A stretch of 64,000 bases of DNA from Shinella zoogloeoides (GCF_003574625.1 NZ_QNUJ01000008.1:1-64000), one strand, 5' to 3'; positions 16,361-25,146 are shown, numbered from the stretch's first letter. Notes: a model not told the origin generated them from the sequence alone. Numbers and translations: made by a program.

Positions 16361-17242
16361 ATGTGGCAAAACAGAATTTCATCCCTTAAAATGCATGGGC
16401 TTTTTGCGCTCTGCCTGCTGGCGGCGGCGATGAAACCGCTGTCCCTTGCCGCGGAGGAGCGGTCGCCCGTCGATCTGCCGATCCTCTTCGACACCCGCGA
16501 GCGCATCGCCCGGCCCGACCTTTCCGGCCTCGTCCGGCTGCGCTTCCTGACGACGGTGGATTTCCCGCCGTTCAATTTTATCGACCAGACCGGCAAGCTC
16601 GCCGGCTTCCATGTCGATCTCGTGCGCGAGATCTGCCGCGAGCTGGCGCTGACGGAGAAGTGCCAGATCCAGGCGGTGACCTTCCCGGAGCTGGAAAAGG
16701 CGCTCACCGACGGCAATGGCGAGGCGGTGGCCGCGGGCATCGCTGTCAGCACGCCGCTGCGCGAACGCTTCGCCTTCTCCCGGCCCTTCATGCGCCTGCC
16801 GGCGCGCTTTGCCGTCGGCAAGAAGACGCCGCCCCCGGGCGAGACCGCGGCAAGCCTTGCAGGCCGCAAGGTCGGGGTCGTCGCGGCAAGCGCCCATGAG
16901 GCGATGCTGAAGGCCTTCTTCCCGAAGATCGAGGCGCAGCCGTTCCCCGACCGGGCGGCGCTGCTTGCGGCGCTGAAGGACGGCAAGGTGGACGCCGTCT
17001 TCGGCGACGGCATGCAGCTCGCCTTCTGGACGAGCGGGGCGGCTGCCGCCGGCTGCTGCCGCCTGTTCGACGGTCCGTATCTGTCGGAGAAATTCCTCGG
17101 CGAGGGGCTGACGATCATGCTGCGCAAGGAGGACACCGCGCTGACCGGCGCCATCGACCACGCGCTGCTTGCGCTTTCGCGGAGCGGTCGCCTGCAGGAA
17201 ATCTACCTGCGCTACTTCCCGGTCAATCTCTACGGCGGCTGA
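16361..17242 (+). CDS. Orphan periplasmic substrate-binding protein, family 3
   Basis: A 293-residue binding-protein-like polypeptide with an N-terminal hydrophobic signal (HGLFALCLLAAAMKPLSLAAEE) and the family 3 fold (FLTTVDFPPFNFIDQTGKLAGFHVDLVREICREL, LADGNGEAVAAGIAVSTPLRERF-like region, SRSGRLQEIYLRYFPV). No permease or ATPase is adjacent. It diverges from the glycosyltransferase across about 55 bases. The start is uncertain: ATG 16361 gives a basic n-region, ATG 16391 gives a shorter signal, and neither has a clear ribosome site. It could be a sensor or accessory protein for polysaccharide synthesis rather than part of a transporter. Confidence 0.82.
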   Translation: MWQNRISSLKMHGLFALCLLAAAMKPLSLAAEERSPVDLPILFDTRERIARPDLSGLVRLRFLTTVDFPPFNFIDQTGKLAGFHVDLVREICRELALTEKCQIQAVTFPELEKALTDGNGEAVAAGIAVSTPLRERFAFSRPFMRLPARFAVGKKTPPPGETAASLAGRKVGVVAASAHEAMLKAFFPKIEAQPFPDRAALLAALKDGKVDAVFGDGMQLAFWTSGAAAAGCCRLFDGPYLSEKFLGEGLTIMLRKEDTALTGAIDHALLALSRSGRLQEIYLRYFPVNLYGG

Positions 17243-17254
17243 AGCAGAACGCCT

Positions 17255-17917
17255 CTACTGGCTCGCCCAGATGATGCGGGCGATCCAGTCGACCTCGTCC
17301 ATGTCGAAATTGCGGTTGGGATGCTCGGGATTGAGCGAGACGAGCTCGATGCTGCGCGGGCTCTGGCGGTGCAGCACCTTGGCCATCACCTCGCCCTCGC
17401 GGGTCTTCACCACGACACGGTCGCCGCGGCGCACCTGCGCGCCCGGCTCGACGATCAGCACGTCGCCGTCGCGGTAGAGCGGCAGCATGCTGTCGCCCTG
17501 TACCTCCAGAGCATAGACGCCGGCCTTGCGGTCGGGCGAGGCGGGAAACTCCACCACGTCCCAGCCCTGTCCGGCGGGAAAGCCGCCATCGTCGAAGAAG
17601 CCGCCCGCGCCGGCCTGGGCGAAGCCGAGCAGGGGAATGCTGCCGGGCTGCGGCGGAAAGGCGCCCTGCGGCAGGGCCGCGTCGCGGACGGGGTCGGAAA
17701 GGGTGAAGAACTCATCGATGGATGCGCCCGTCGCGTCGAGCACCTTGGCGATCGATTCCGTTGAGGGCCAGCGCTGCCGGCCGTCGACGCCCTGCCGCTT
17801 GGATTTGTTGAAGGATGTCGGGTCCAGCCCCGCACGGCGGGCAAGCCCGGACGGGGAGAGCCGATGGCGCTCGGCGAGGGCGTCGATTGCCGCCCAGATC
17901 CGGTCGTGGGAGAACAT
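17255..17917 (-). CDS. Helix-turn-helix regulator with S24/LexA-type peptidase domain
   Basis: A 220-residue protein with an N-terminal HTH (LSPSGLARRAGLDPTSFNKSK, residues about 20-45) and a C-terminal S24 domain. The catalytic serine is in VQGDSMLPLYRDGD near 143, and the lysine is in RVVVKTREGEV near 171. The segment AQAGAGG near residue 100 could be the self-cleavage linker. The ATG at 17917 starts at the HTH; the long open frame upstream to 19132 is a high-G+C artefact. No phage genes are nearby, so it is more likely a chromosomal LexA/CI-like regulator than a prophage remnant. Confidence 0.9.
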   Translation of the reverse strand: MFSHDRIWAAIDALAERHRLSPSGLARRAGLDPTSFNKSKRQGVDGRQRWPSTESIAKVLDATGASIDEFFTLSDPVRDAALPQGAFPPQPGSIPLLGFAQAGAGGFFDDGGFPAGQGWDVVEFPASPDRKAGVYALEVQGDSMLPLYRDGDVLIVEPGAQVRRGDRVVVKTREGEVMAKVLHRQSPRSIELVSLNPEHPNRNFDMDEVDWIARIIWASQ

Positions 17918-18012
17918 GCTTGCGAAACCCTGCCAAGGCGGCGGACCGGCTGGTGCCGGTCCGAATGGTCGGAAGCATAGCCAAGGACGCCGTCCGAGTA
18001 AAGAAAAAAGGA

Positions 18013-18918
18013 TTATTTTCCTGTCTCTGCGCCGGCCGCAGCCTGCTGCGCGCGACGGCGCGCCACCACGCTTTCCCGCCAGATGGTGAAGATGCCCGCG
18101 CCGACGACGATGGCCGAGCCGATGACCGTGTTGAGGTTCAGCGTCTCGCCGAAGACGGAAACGCCGATGATCGCCGCCAGCACCACCTGGAGGTAGGTGA
18201 GCGGCTGCACCGCTGCCGCATCGAGGAGGTCGTAGGCGCGGATCAGGAAATAGTGGCTCGACATGCCGGTGACGCACAGCAGCCCCATCCAGAGCCAGTC
18301 CGTCGGTGTGAGGCTGGCCCAGAAGAACGGGCCGACGAGCGAGATCGCGACGGCACCCGCCACGCCGATATAGAAGAAGCTCGTCGAGGCGGGATCGTCG
18401 CGGCTGGCAAGCCGCGTCGCGATCACATAGAGGGCGAACATCAGCGCGCCGGCCAGCGGCAGCAGGACGCTGGCGTCGAAGGCGCTGCCGGTGGGGTCGA
18501 TGACGATCAGCACGCCGCAGAGGCCGACGGCGATGGCCGTCCAGCGCCGCCAGCCGACCCGCTCGCCGAGAAGCGGCATGGACAGCAGCGCCACGAAGAT
18601 CGGCCCGGAGGAGAGGATCGCCTGCGAATGGGCAAGGCCGACCGTGCTGAAGGCGGTGATGACGACGACGATCTGGAAGGCGAGCAGCACGCCGCGCAGG
18701 ATCTGCAGCAACGGCCGCTTCGTCGCCGCCGCGGCCCGCAGGCCGCCGGGGCTGCGCGCACCCAGCACCAGCGCGAAGGCGCCGAAGGCCCAGAAGCGCA
18801 GCATGGCGATGAAGACAGGCGGATAGGCGCTGCCGAGATGCTTCGAAATGGCGTCCTGCACGCTGAAGATCATGATCGCGAGCAGGGTGAAGGCATAGCC
18901 GAGTCGTTTGGTGTCCAT
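18013..18918 (-). CDS. EamA/RhaT-family drug/metabolite transporter
   Basis: A 301-residue integral membrane protein with about ten helices in two EamA repeats (AIMIFSVQDAISKHLGS in the first, LPLAGALMFALYVIATRLASR starting the second). The family exports or imports small metabolites across the inner membrane; the substrate is unknown. The ATG at 18918 is followed directly by TM1. It diverges from a second EamA gene at 19107, with which it shares the FSVQDA/FSLQDA motif, so the two are probably ancient duplicates. Confidence 0.9.
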   Translation of the reverse strand: MDTKRLGYAFTLLAIMIFSVQDAISKHLGSAYPPVFIAMLRFWAFGAFALVLGARSPGGLRAAAATKRPLLQILRGVLLAFQIVVVITAFSTVGLAHSQAILSSGPIFVALLSMPLLGERVGWRRWTAIAVGLCGVLIVIDPTGSAFDASVLLPLAGALMFALYVIATRLASRDDPASTSFFYIGVAGAVAISLVGPFFWASLTPTDWLWMGLLCVTGMSSHYFLIRAYDLLDAAAVQPLTYLQVVLAAIIGVSVFGETLNLNTVIGSAIVVGAGIFTIWRESVVARRRAQQAAAGAETGK

Positions 18919-19106
18919 GGTCCGCGCATATACCTCTCCCGCCGCGCTTGCACGCCGGAATTTCAGCGTCTCGGGACATTTCCGGGCTCGGCCGCGGGAC
19001 GCAGGAAAAGTTTCCTCTCCCTGCGATTTCCAGCCACTTTCGCAAAACGGCGCGGCGCGCTATCAAGAGGGGGCGCGAGACTGCTTGCGCCTTCGAGGTT
19101 CCTTCC

Positions 19107-19988
19107 GTGCACAAGACCGTCTCTTCCGGCATTCTGCTGACGTCCTTCGCCTATTTCCTGTTTTCCCTGCAGGATGCGTCGGTCAAATGGCTCGTCGTGG
19201 CCCTGCCGGTCTGGCAGATCCTCTTCGTGCGCAGCGTGACGATCTTCTCGCTGTGTCTTGCCGTCGGCGGGCGTCCGCTGCTGCGGGATGCGCGCCGCTC
19301 GCCGGTGCTCAGGCCGCTCTTCCTGCGCAACCTGCTGCTTCTGGCAGCCTGGCTCTGCTACTATACCGCCGCGCGCGATCTCGGCCTGGCCGAGCTGACG
19401 ACGCTCTACTATGCCTCGCCCGTCGTCATGACGATCCTTTCGGTGCCGATCCTCGGCGAGAAGGTGCCGGGCTACCGGTGGCTCGCCGTCGTCGTCGGCT
19501 TCGTCGGCGTGGTCATTGCCTGCGGCATCGCGGCGAGGGGCATCACGCTGTCGCTGCCGGTCTATCTCGCGCTGCAGGCGGCGATCTTCTGGGCCGTCGC
19601 CACCGTGCTCCTGCGCAAGACAGCGCTGCACGAGCGCACGCAGGTGCAGATGACCATTTCCAGCGGCTTCTTCATCCTGTTCACCGCGCTCGCCATGCCC
19701 TTCGTCTGGCAGCCGGTCACCGCCATGGACCTTGCCCTGATGTCCGGAACGGGCCTCATCGCGGGTCTTGGCCAGTTCGCCATGTTCGAGGGCATGCGCC
19801 GCGCGCCCGTCTCGGTGCTGGCGCCCTTCGAATATACCTCGCTCGTCTGGGCCTTCGCGCTCGGCTATCTCATCTGGAGCGACGTGCCCGGCTCGAACGT
19901 CTTTGCCGGCGCCGCGCTGATCGTTTCCGCCGGCATGATCATCATCGCCCGCGAGCGCCTCGGCGGGCGTTTCCGGCTTCGCGCATGA
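19107..19988 (+). CDS. EamA/RhaT-family transporter (GTG start)
   Basis: A 293-residue EamA permease with ten predicted helices in two repeats (YFLFSLQDASVKWLV in the first; IYLALQAA-type region QAAIFWAVATVLLRKTALHE in the second). I place the start at GTG 19107, nine bases after GAGG, because the frame before it (to 18948) encodes a polar non-family stretch that would overlap the divergent promoter. Substrate unknown. The divergent neighbour at 18918 is a relative. Confidence 0.88.
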   Translation: MHKTVSSGILLTSFAYFLFSLQDASVKWLVVALPVWQILFVRSVTIFSLCLAVGGRPLLRDARRSPVLRPLFLRNLLLLAAWLCYYTAARDLGLAELTTLYYASPVVMTILSVPILGEKVPGYRWLAVVVGFVGVVIACGIAARGITLSLPVYLALQAAIFWAVATVLLRKTALHERTQVQMTISSGFFILFTALAMPFVWQPVTAMDLALMSGTGLIAGLGQFAMFEGMRRAPVSVLAPFEYTSLVWAFALGYLIWSDVPGSNVFAGAALIVSAGMIIIARERLGGRFRLRA

Positions 19989-20103
19989 CGGCTAAGTCCG
20001 GACCCTACCAAAAGAATCCACTTTGCGTCGTCACGCCCCGTTGCATGCCGCGGGCATAACGATATTGTCGCCTCGTAAACGGCGAGGTGAACCGGGGGAA
20101 GGA

Positions 20104-21600
20104 ATGCCGATATCGAACGCCGCCTTCGTGCGCTCGACCATCGTTCTGCTGCTCGCCGGCATGATCGCGCTGCTCGGCATCGTCGGCACGTCGCTCTGGC
20201 TCGCGGCCAAGGTGGAAACCTATTTCACCGGCTTCATCGAGCTGCGCGAGGTGCGCAGCGCGGCGGCCGACCTGCTGTCGACGCTGCAGGACGCCGAAAC
20301 CGGCCAGCGCGGCTTCGTCATCACCCGCGACCCGAATTTCCGCGAGCCCTATGACGAGGCGCTGAAGGCCGTCGCCGAACGTCAGCAGGCGCTTGCCGAG
20401 AAGGCCGCCCGCTTTCCGCATTACGAGGAGCGCGTTCCCGACATAAAACGTCTCGTCTCCGAGAAGCTGGCCGAGCTGGCCGGCGTCGTGGAGGCTGTCG
20501 AGCAGGGCCGGGCCGACGATGCGATCAACGAGGTCAGGACCGACCGCGGCCGCCTGCTGATGGACCAGCTCCGCGAGCAGCTCGGTGCCATCATGGAGGA
20601 CGCCGACGGCCGGCTGCAGGAGAGCGTCGCCGATACGCTCTGGTCGGCCGGCGCGCTGAAATGGACGACGGTGATCGGCGCCATCGCCATCATCGGCGTG
20701 CTGGGCGGGGCGATCGTGGTCATCGCGCAATATACCCGCGACATCATCGTCGCCCGCCGCGAGGTCGAGACGCTGAACGCGACCCTCGAGAAGCGGGTGG
20801 ACGAGCGCACCGAGGAGCTGATCCGCGCCAACCAGGAGGTCCAGCGCTTCGCCTATATCGTGACCCACGACCTGCGCGCGCCGCTCGTCAACATCATGGG
20901 CTTCACCAGCGAGCTGCAGGCCTCGCTCTCCGCCATCCAGGCCTATGTGCTGGCGGACGGCAAGGCGCCGAGCGAGGCCGACATCATCGAGGCGCGCCGC
21001 GCCGCCGCCGAGGACCTGCCGGAGGCGATCGGCTTCATCCGCTCCTCCACCAAGAAGATGGACGGGCTCATCAACGCCATCCTGAAGATCTCGCGCGACG
21101 GGCGGCGGGAACTCAAGATCGAGCGGGTGGACCTCCGGGCGCTGGCCGAGACGGGCGCGGCGGCGGTGGGGCACCAGGTCGGCGAATCCGACGGCGTCGT
21201 CACCATCGACCGCAACCTGCCGACGGTCGTTTCCGACCGGCTGTCGCTGGAGCAGGTCTTCGGCAACCTCTTCGACAATGCCATCAAGTACCAGTCGCCG
21301 GACCGGCCGCTGCGCATTTCCGTCGCGGCGCGCAATGCGGGCCGGGCCGGCTTCTTCATCGATTTCACCGATAACGGCCGCGGCATCGCGCCGGACGACC
21401 ATGAGCGCGTCTTCGAGCTTTTCCGCCGCTCGGGAACGCAGGACAAGCCGGGCGAGGGCATCGGCCTTGCCCATGTGCGTTCACTGATGCGCAATCTTGG
21501 CGGTGATATCGTGGTCAGATCCGAACTCGGGCAGGGGACGACCTTCGTGCTTCGTCTGCCGCCCGACCTCAGCAAGGTTGTCAGGAGTATGCAGGCATGA
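20104..21600 (+). CDS. CHASE3-domain sensor histidine kinase
   Basis: A 498-residue membrane kinase. TM1 (about 9-35), a periplasmic CHASE3 domain (36-175, with the DAETGQRGFVITRDP signature), TM2 (about 189-212) and a coiled coil lead to HisKA with phosphorylated H255 in THDLRAPLVN and a HATPase domain (NLFDNAIKYQ, DNGRGIAPDD, GIGLAHVRSL). The ATG at 20104 is preceded by GGGGGAAGGA. It overlaps the next gene by four bases (ATGA), so the sensor and its receiver are translationally coupled. The signal sensed is unknown. Confidence 0.93.
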   Translation: MPISNAAFVRSTIVLLLAGMIALLGIVGTSLWLAAKVETYFTGFIELREVRSAAADLLSTLQDAETGQRGFVITRDPNFREPYDEALKAVAERQQALAEKAARFPHYEERVPDIKRLVSEKLAELAGVVEAVEQGRADDAINEVRTDRGRLLMDQLREQLGAIMEDADGRLQESVADTLWSAGALKWTTVIGAIAIIGVLGGAIVVIAQYTRDIIVARREVETLNATLEKRVDERTEELIRANQEVQRFAYIVTHDLRAPLVNIMGFTSELQASLSAIQAYVLADGKAPSEADIIEARRAAAEDLPEAIGFIRSSTKKMDGLINAILKISRDGRRELKIERVDLRALAETGAAAVGHQVGESDGVVTIDRNLPTVVSDRLSLEQVFGNLFDNAIKYQSPDRPLRISVAARNAGRAGFFIDFTDNGRGIAPDDHERVFELFRRSGTQDKPGEGIGLAHVRSLMRNLGGDIVVRSELGQGTTFVLRLPPDLSKVVRSMQA

Positions 21601-22043
21601 ACGGTTTGGGCAAGGAAGTCACCATCGTGATGGTCGAGGATGATGAGGGCCATGCGCGCCTCATCGAGAAGAACATCCGCCGCGCCGGCGTGCACAACGA
21701 GATCGTGCCCTTCACCAACGGCACCGAGGCGCTCGACTTCGTGCTCGGCAAGGACCGCAGCGGCCTTTCCAGCGCCGGCAAGTTCCTGCTGATCCTGCTC
21801 GATCTCAACCTGCCGGACATGTCGGGCATCGACATCCTGCAGAAGATCAAGTCCAACATCCACACCAAGCGCCTGCCGGTCGTCATCCTCACGACGACCG
21901 ACGACGAGCGGGAGATCCAGCGCTGCTACGATCTCGGCGCCAATGTCTACATCACCAAGCCGGTCGAATATGAAAGCTTCGCCCATGCGATCCGCCAGCT
22001 CGGCCTGTTCTTCTCCGTGATCCAGATTCCCGAGACGCAATAA
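21597..22043 (+). CDS. Single-domain response regulator (Rcp1-like)
   Basis: A 148-residue protein made of one receiver domain: acidic pocket VEDDEGH near the N-terminus, phospho-acceptor D69 in LLDLNLPDMSG, and the conserved lysine in YITKPVEY. No output domain follows, so it probably passes phosphate or acts by protein contact. It overlaps the upstream kinase by four bases and ends one base before the next ATG, making a tight three-gene phosphorelay unit. Confidence 0.94.
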   Translation: MNGLGKEVTIVMVEDDEGHARLIEKNIRRAGVHNEIVPFTNGTEALDFVLGKDRSGLSSAGKFLLILLDLNLPDMSGIDILQKIKSNIHTKRLPVVILTTTDDEREIQRCYDLGANVYITKPVEYESFAHAIRQLGLFFSVIQIPETQ

Positions 22044-23099
22044 ATGAGGGAAGGCCCCGTCCGCATCCTCTATATCGACGACGATCCCATCCTCGCCCGG
22101 CTCGCCCAGCGGGCGCTGGGCCGTCTCGGCTATGAGGTGCTGCATGCCGAAGAGGTCGAGCGCGGCCGCGAAATGCTGGCCGAGGCGCGTTTCGACGCCA
22201 TCGTGCTCGACCATTTCCTGAAGGCCGGCACGGGCCTTTCCTTCCTCAAGGAGCTCGCCGATGCGCCGGACCCGGTGCCGGTCGTCTATGTCACCGGCTC
22301 GAACGACGCGCAGGTCGCCGTCGAGGCGCTGAAGGCGGGGGCGGCAGACTATGTCATCAAGTCGGTTGGCGACGATTTCATGCCGCTCCTGGCCAATGCG
22401 CTCGGCCAGGCGCTGGAAAACGCCGAGCTGCGGCGCGCCAAGCTGAAGGCCGAGAAGGAGATCCGCGCCGCCAAGGAGCGCGCCGAGATCCTGCTGGCCG
22501 AGGTGAACCACCGCGTCGGCAATTCGCTGGCGCTCGCCGCCGCCCTCATCCGCCTGCAGATGTCGAGCGCTCCCGACGGAGCGGTCAAGGAGGCGCTGTC
22601 GGAAACGCAGGCGCGCATCACCGCCATCGCCGGCATCCATCGCCGCCTCTACACCTCCGAGGACGTGCGCCATGTCGACATGGGCGCCTATCTCTCGACG
22701 CTGCTCTCCGAGCTCGACGCCTCGATAAAGGGGGACGGCCGCAACATCCGCCTCAACCGCACGCTGGAGCCGCTGCATGTGCCGACCGACCGGGCCGTCT
22801 CGCTCGGCGTCATCGTGACGGAACTCGTCACCAACGCCTTCAAATATGCCTATGGCGAGACCGGCGGCGAAGTGCGCGTCGGCTTCACCCGCCTCGACGG
22901 CGAGAACGCCGTCCTCTTCGTGGAGGATGACGGCATCGGCTGGCGCGGCGAGGGCCCGGTGCGCGGCACCGGCCTCGGTTCGAAGATCATCAGCGCCATG
23001 GCCGGAAGCCTCGACACCAAACTCGACTATGCCGCCCGCGCCATCGGCACGCGCGCCGAAATGCGGGTGCGCGTGGCGGAAGTGCCGGGAGCGGCCTAG
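22044..23099 (+). CDS. Receiver domain fused to HisKA_2-type histidine kinase
   Basis: A 351-residue soluble protein. Residues 1-120 form a receiver (IDDDP pocket, phospho-acceptor D56 in IVLDHF, lysine in VIKSVG). A HisKA_2 dimerisation domain follows, with phospho-histidine H156 in [18 protein letters not shown], then a HATPase domain ([36 protein letters not shown]). The start codon directly abuts the upstream stop. A receiver-controlled HisKA_2 kinase downstream of a classical kinase and a lone receiver suggests a branched phosphorelay, of the kind that can feed the alphaproteobacterial general stress response; the link is inference. Confidence 0.92.
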   Translation: MREGPVRILYIDDDPILARLAQRALGRLGYEVLHAEEVERGREMLAEARFDAIVLDHFLKAGTGLSFLKELADAPDPVPVVYVTGSNDAQVAVEALKAGAADYVIKSVGDDFMPLLANALGQALENAELRRAKLKAEKEIRAAKERAEILLAEVNHRVGNSLALAAALIRLQMSSAPDGAVKEALSETQARITAIAGIHRRLYTSEDVRHVDMGAYLSTLLSELDASIKGDGRNIRLNRTLEPLHVPTDRAVSLGVIVTELVTNAFKYAYGETGGEVRVGFTRLDGENAVLFVEDDGIGWRGEGPVRGTGLGSKIISAMAGSLDTKLDYAARAIGTRAEMRVRVAEVPGAA

Positions 23100-24004
23100 C
23101 GGGCCGCGCGTCCATCCGCATGGGCGCGTGGTTTCCCTCGCGCGGTGGACGGCTTCTCCCCTGCAATACCTTTATCCACGCGGCGGCTTCGCCCGTGGCT
23201 TGTCAAAGAGCATCGGACGGGGCGCTGGAAGCTGCCTCATCTTAGATAGTTTAGTGTGGCACCTTTCAGCGCCCCGTTCAGCGGTTTGTGCCCGCGACTT
23301 CGGTCCCTCTGCAAAGGCAGAAGACGGGGATGTTGCTCGCCGGTTTCCGGCATGGGCCTTTCCGTTTTTGCATCCGCCCAGCGCTCCATGGCGAAACGGA
23401 CGGAAGGGGTTTCCTTCCGGACGGTACCCATCCCGGCGGACGATGCCGACGCATCCGCCGTCTCCTGCCCCCTTGTGTGCCGCACAGGCACGCCCGGCGC
23501 GCCGTTCGGGGCGTGAAGCGAAAGGGTTGGTCCGATGCCCTGCCGCTTCCCCCGTGTCGCCGGAGGGGGACCATTTTCCGCAGGCCCGGTGCGAGAGGTT
23601 CTGCGTCTTCCCCTCCCGCCCCGCGCCGACCCCGCCTCGCTGCAACGCCTTGCAGTGTATCCGTGGCGGGATGAGGGGATTGTAGGCACAGGTTCGGAGG
23701 GCGGGGAAAAGGCGGGGGTGTTTTCCCTGGAAGTGAGGGGGTGCCGTGCCGCGTGGATCCACGGGTCGAGCCCGAGGATGACGCAAGAAGAAAGGGGCGA
23801 GAGCGAGATGCAACGTCCCCTATGCCGCACTGTTCAGTGGACGGGAACCGCCTCGTCCCCTCCGTCTTGAGCAGAGGGCCCACAGCCGCCGGCGCTTCCC
23901 ATGATGACGTTTGAAGGAACGTCGTGCAGACGCTCGGGGTGAGCCTCAGGGGCAATAGCCACCCGTCTCCCCATGACGGCAGTCCATCCGGACGCGCGGC
24001 GGCT
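23100..24004. other. Long intergenic region without a supported gene
   Basis: About 0.9 kb between the kinase and a small minus-strand gene. Open frames on both strands overlap one another, lack ribosome sites at their ATGs and have unconvincing composition (runs of Arg, Gly, Pro). One interspersed repeat (about 23755-23786) can be recognised. The region may contain decayed sequence or an untranslated RNA; I see nothing firm. Confidence 0.6.
23755..23786 (-). repeat. Dispersed alphaproteobacterial intergenic repeat
   Basis: On the minus strand this reads GTCATCCTCGGGCTCGACCC followed by GTGGATCCAC, which would translate as VILGLDPWIH. This short conserved stretch recurs between genes of many alphaproteobacteria and often creates false predicted proteins. 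Recognition is from memory of the motif. Confidence 0.55.
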
Positions 24005-24226
24005 CTATACCTTGTCGGCGGCGGTGGTCTTCCGGCCCTTGCGGGGGGCTGGGGCGGGCTCTTTCGTCTGCTGGTCGAGGCGCATGGCGCGCAGGCGGGC
24101 CGTCTTCGCCTCGCGGGCGTTGGTCTCCTGCGCGATGATGCCCCGCGCGGTGTCGTCGGTCCTTGCCGCCTTGTCCTGCGCGGACAGCTTGGCGGGCTTG
24201 AAGAATTCTTCCTTGGTTGCGGTCAT
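24005..24226 (-). CDS. Small basic hypothetical protein
   Basis: A 73-residue, highly charged protein (MTATKEEFFKPAKLSAQDKA at the start; many Lys, Arg, Asp and Ala; PAPAPRKGRK at the end) without a signal or membrane segment. It is probably largely helical. GGGAGG sits about nine bases before its ATG, which with its sensible composition supports a real gene. It looks like a small protein conserved in Rhizobiaceae, but I cannot name a family. It shares its strand with rpsU and cspA. Confidence 0.7.
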   Translation of the reverse strand: MTATKEEFFKPAKLSAQDKAARTDDTARGIIAQETNAREAKTARLRAMRLDQQTKEPAPAPRKGRKTTAADKV

Positions 24227-24333
24227 GCTCTCTGCCCTCCCGGGGCGATGGCCGGGGACGGACGGGCTCTGCGAGGCCGTCCGTCCGGCGGCAATTCATG
24301 CGGCGCCGGATGCCCGGCGTGGCAGGCGCGAGG

Positions 24334-24374
24334 CCGGAGCGTTCCGCTTTTCGAAAAAGCGAGCAACGCTCCGG
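24334..24374 (-). terminator. Long hairpin downstream of rpsU
   Basis: Ten-base arms CCGGAGCGTT (24334-24343) and AACGCTCCGG (24365-24374) enclose a further 7-base stem rich in A-T pairs. It lies 25 bases past the rpsU stop. There is no T tract, so it may be a rho-independent-like or mRNA-stabilising structure. Confidence 0.45.
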
Positions 24375-24398
24375 AACCCGGCATTGGCCGTAATGGTG

Positions 24399-24635
24399 CT
24401 AGCGGGTGCGGGCCGCCTTGCGGGGCGCGGGCAGGAGCCCCTCGCGCTGCATCTTCTTGCGGGCGAGCTTGCGCTGGCGGCGAATGGCCTCGGCCTTTTC
24501 GCGGGCACGCTTTTCCGACGGCTTCTCATAGGCGCTGCGGGCCTTCATCTCGCGGAAAAGGCCTTCGCGCTGCATCTTCTTCTTCAGGACGCGAAGCGCC
24601 TGGTCGACATTGTTATCTCGAACGAGAACCTGCAA
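24399..24635 (-). CDS. rpsU: 30S ribosomal protein S21
   Basis: A 78-residue S21 protein starting [20 protein letters not shown], with the family core [16 protein letters not shown] and [13 protein letters not shown]. It binds the 16S rRNA near the anti-Shine-Dalgarno region in the 30S platform. Translation appears to begin at TTG (24635), with AAGGAC seven bases upstream; no in-frame ATG exists near the conserved N-terminus. The C-terminus repeats the motif [14 protein letters not shown], echoing the internal [10 protein letters not shown]. Rhizobia often carry more than one S21 gene, so this may be a paralogue. Confidence 0.93.
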   Translation of the reverse strand: MQVLVRDNNVDQALRVLKKKMQREGLFREMKARSAYEKPSEKRAREKAEAIRRQRKLARKKMQREGLLPAPRKAARTR

Positions 24636-24703
24636 TGGATGTCCTTTCTCTTGCGGCCGGAGCCGCGCTGGGTTGAAACGGGCCTTGCAGCCGTGCTGTC
24701 CGG

Positions 24704-24988
24704 CTATCTGCCGACACGGATGCTCGACGGTTTCAGCCAGGAGCCCGCCTTGCCGGGGGACGCCGGGCTGTCGCAGGACACCGGCACGGCGCTCTCGGCC
24801 GTATCGATGTCGCTATGCACGATGCGCCGCTCGAAGGTCTCGCCTTCGCGCCGCACGCGATACTGGACTTCGCCATGGTCTGCGGGCAGCAGGCTGACGA
24901 TGCGGCATGTCCGCTCGCCCGCCGGACTGCGGGACAGGCCGGCCCTCAGGACGATCCGGTCGCCGATGGCATAGGTTTTCCGGCTCAT
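24704..24988 (-). CDS. Small hypothetical protein
   Basis: A 94-residue soluble protein ([47 protein letters not shown]) with a predicted compact beta-rich first 70 residues and a low-complexity tail. GAAGGAGAAG lies just upstream of its ATG, a strong ribosome site. The pattern GDRIVLR…[11 protein letters not shown]…QYRVR suggests a small barrel, as in proteins that bind nucleic acid, but I recognise no named family. It sits between rpsU and cspA. Confidence 0.75.
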   Translation of the reverse strand: MSRKTYAIGDRIVLRAGLSRSPAGERTCRIVSLLPADHGEVQYRVRREGETFERRIVHSDIDTAESAVPVSCDSPASPGKAGSWLKPSSIRVGR

Positions 24989-25029
24989 GACGCTTCTCCT
25001 TCGAGGATGCCCGCTGGGGCGCTTCCGCT

Positions 25030-25074
25030 ATTCTTCGAATTGCAAAACCGCTGCGCACTTTTGCTGGAATTGCT
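25030..25074. repeat. Dispersed repeat family B, copy 1
   Basis: The segment contains GCAAAACCGCTGCGCACTTT followed by TGCTGGAATTGC. It is closely similar to 59876-59920. Such imperfectly palindromic elements recur between genes in Rhizobiaceae. Confidence 0.6.
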
Positions 25075-25116
25075 CCAATGCGCATGCCTGCGCGAATTCC
25101 CGGGCGGGTAGCGGAA

Positions 25117-25146
25117 ATAAAAAGGCCGGGGCGTGACCCCGACCTC
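25117..25146 (-). terminator. Intrinsic terminator of cspA
   Basis: On the minus strand AGGTCGGGG, a 5-base loop and CCCCGGCCT (one G-T pair) are followed by TTTTT. It lies about 65 bases past the cspA stop codon. Confidence 0.75.

Noticed and set aside
14194-16389. 731-codon plus-strand open frame opposite the glycosyltransferase
   Set aside because: Composition is Arg/Gly/His/Asp-rich shadow sequence; the minus strand carries intact glycosyltransferase motifs.
16306-17154. Upstream extension of the glycosyltransferase frame to 932 codons
   Set aside because: It would overlap the whole divergent binding protein gene and adds no recognisable sequence; the ATG at 16305 begins the conserved domain.
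17255-17917. Prophage immunity repressor
   Set aside because: The S24 domain occurs in phage CI repressors, but no integrase, structural or lysis genes, attachment repeats or composition change are nearby.
23278-23955. 225-codon minus-strand open frame in the intergenic gap
   Set aside because: Overlaps other open frames in every phase, contains the dispersed GLDPW repeat and has an Arg/Pro/Ser/Gly-rich composition without family match; I treat it as spurious.
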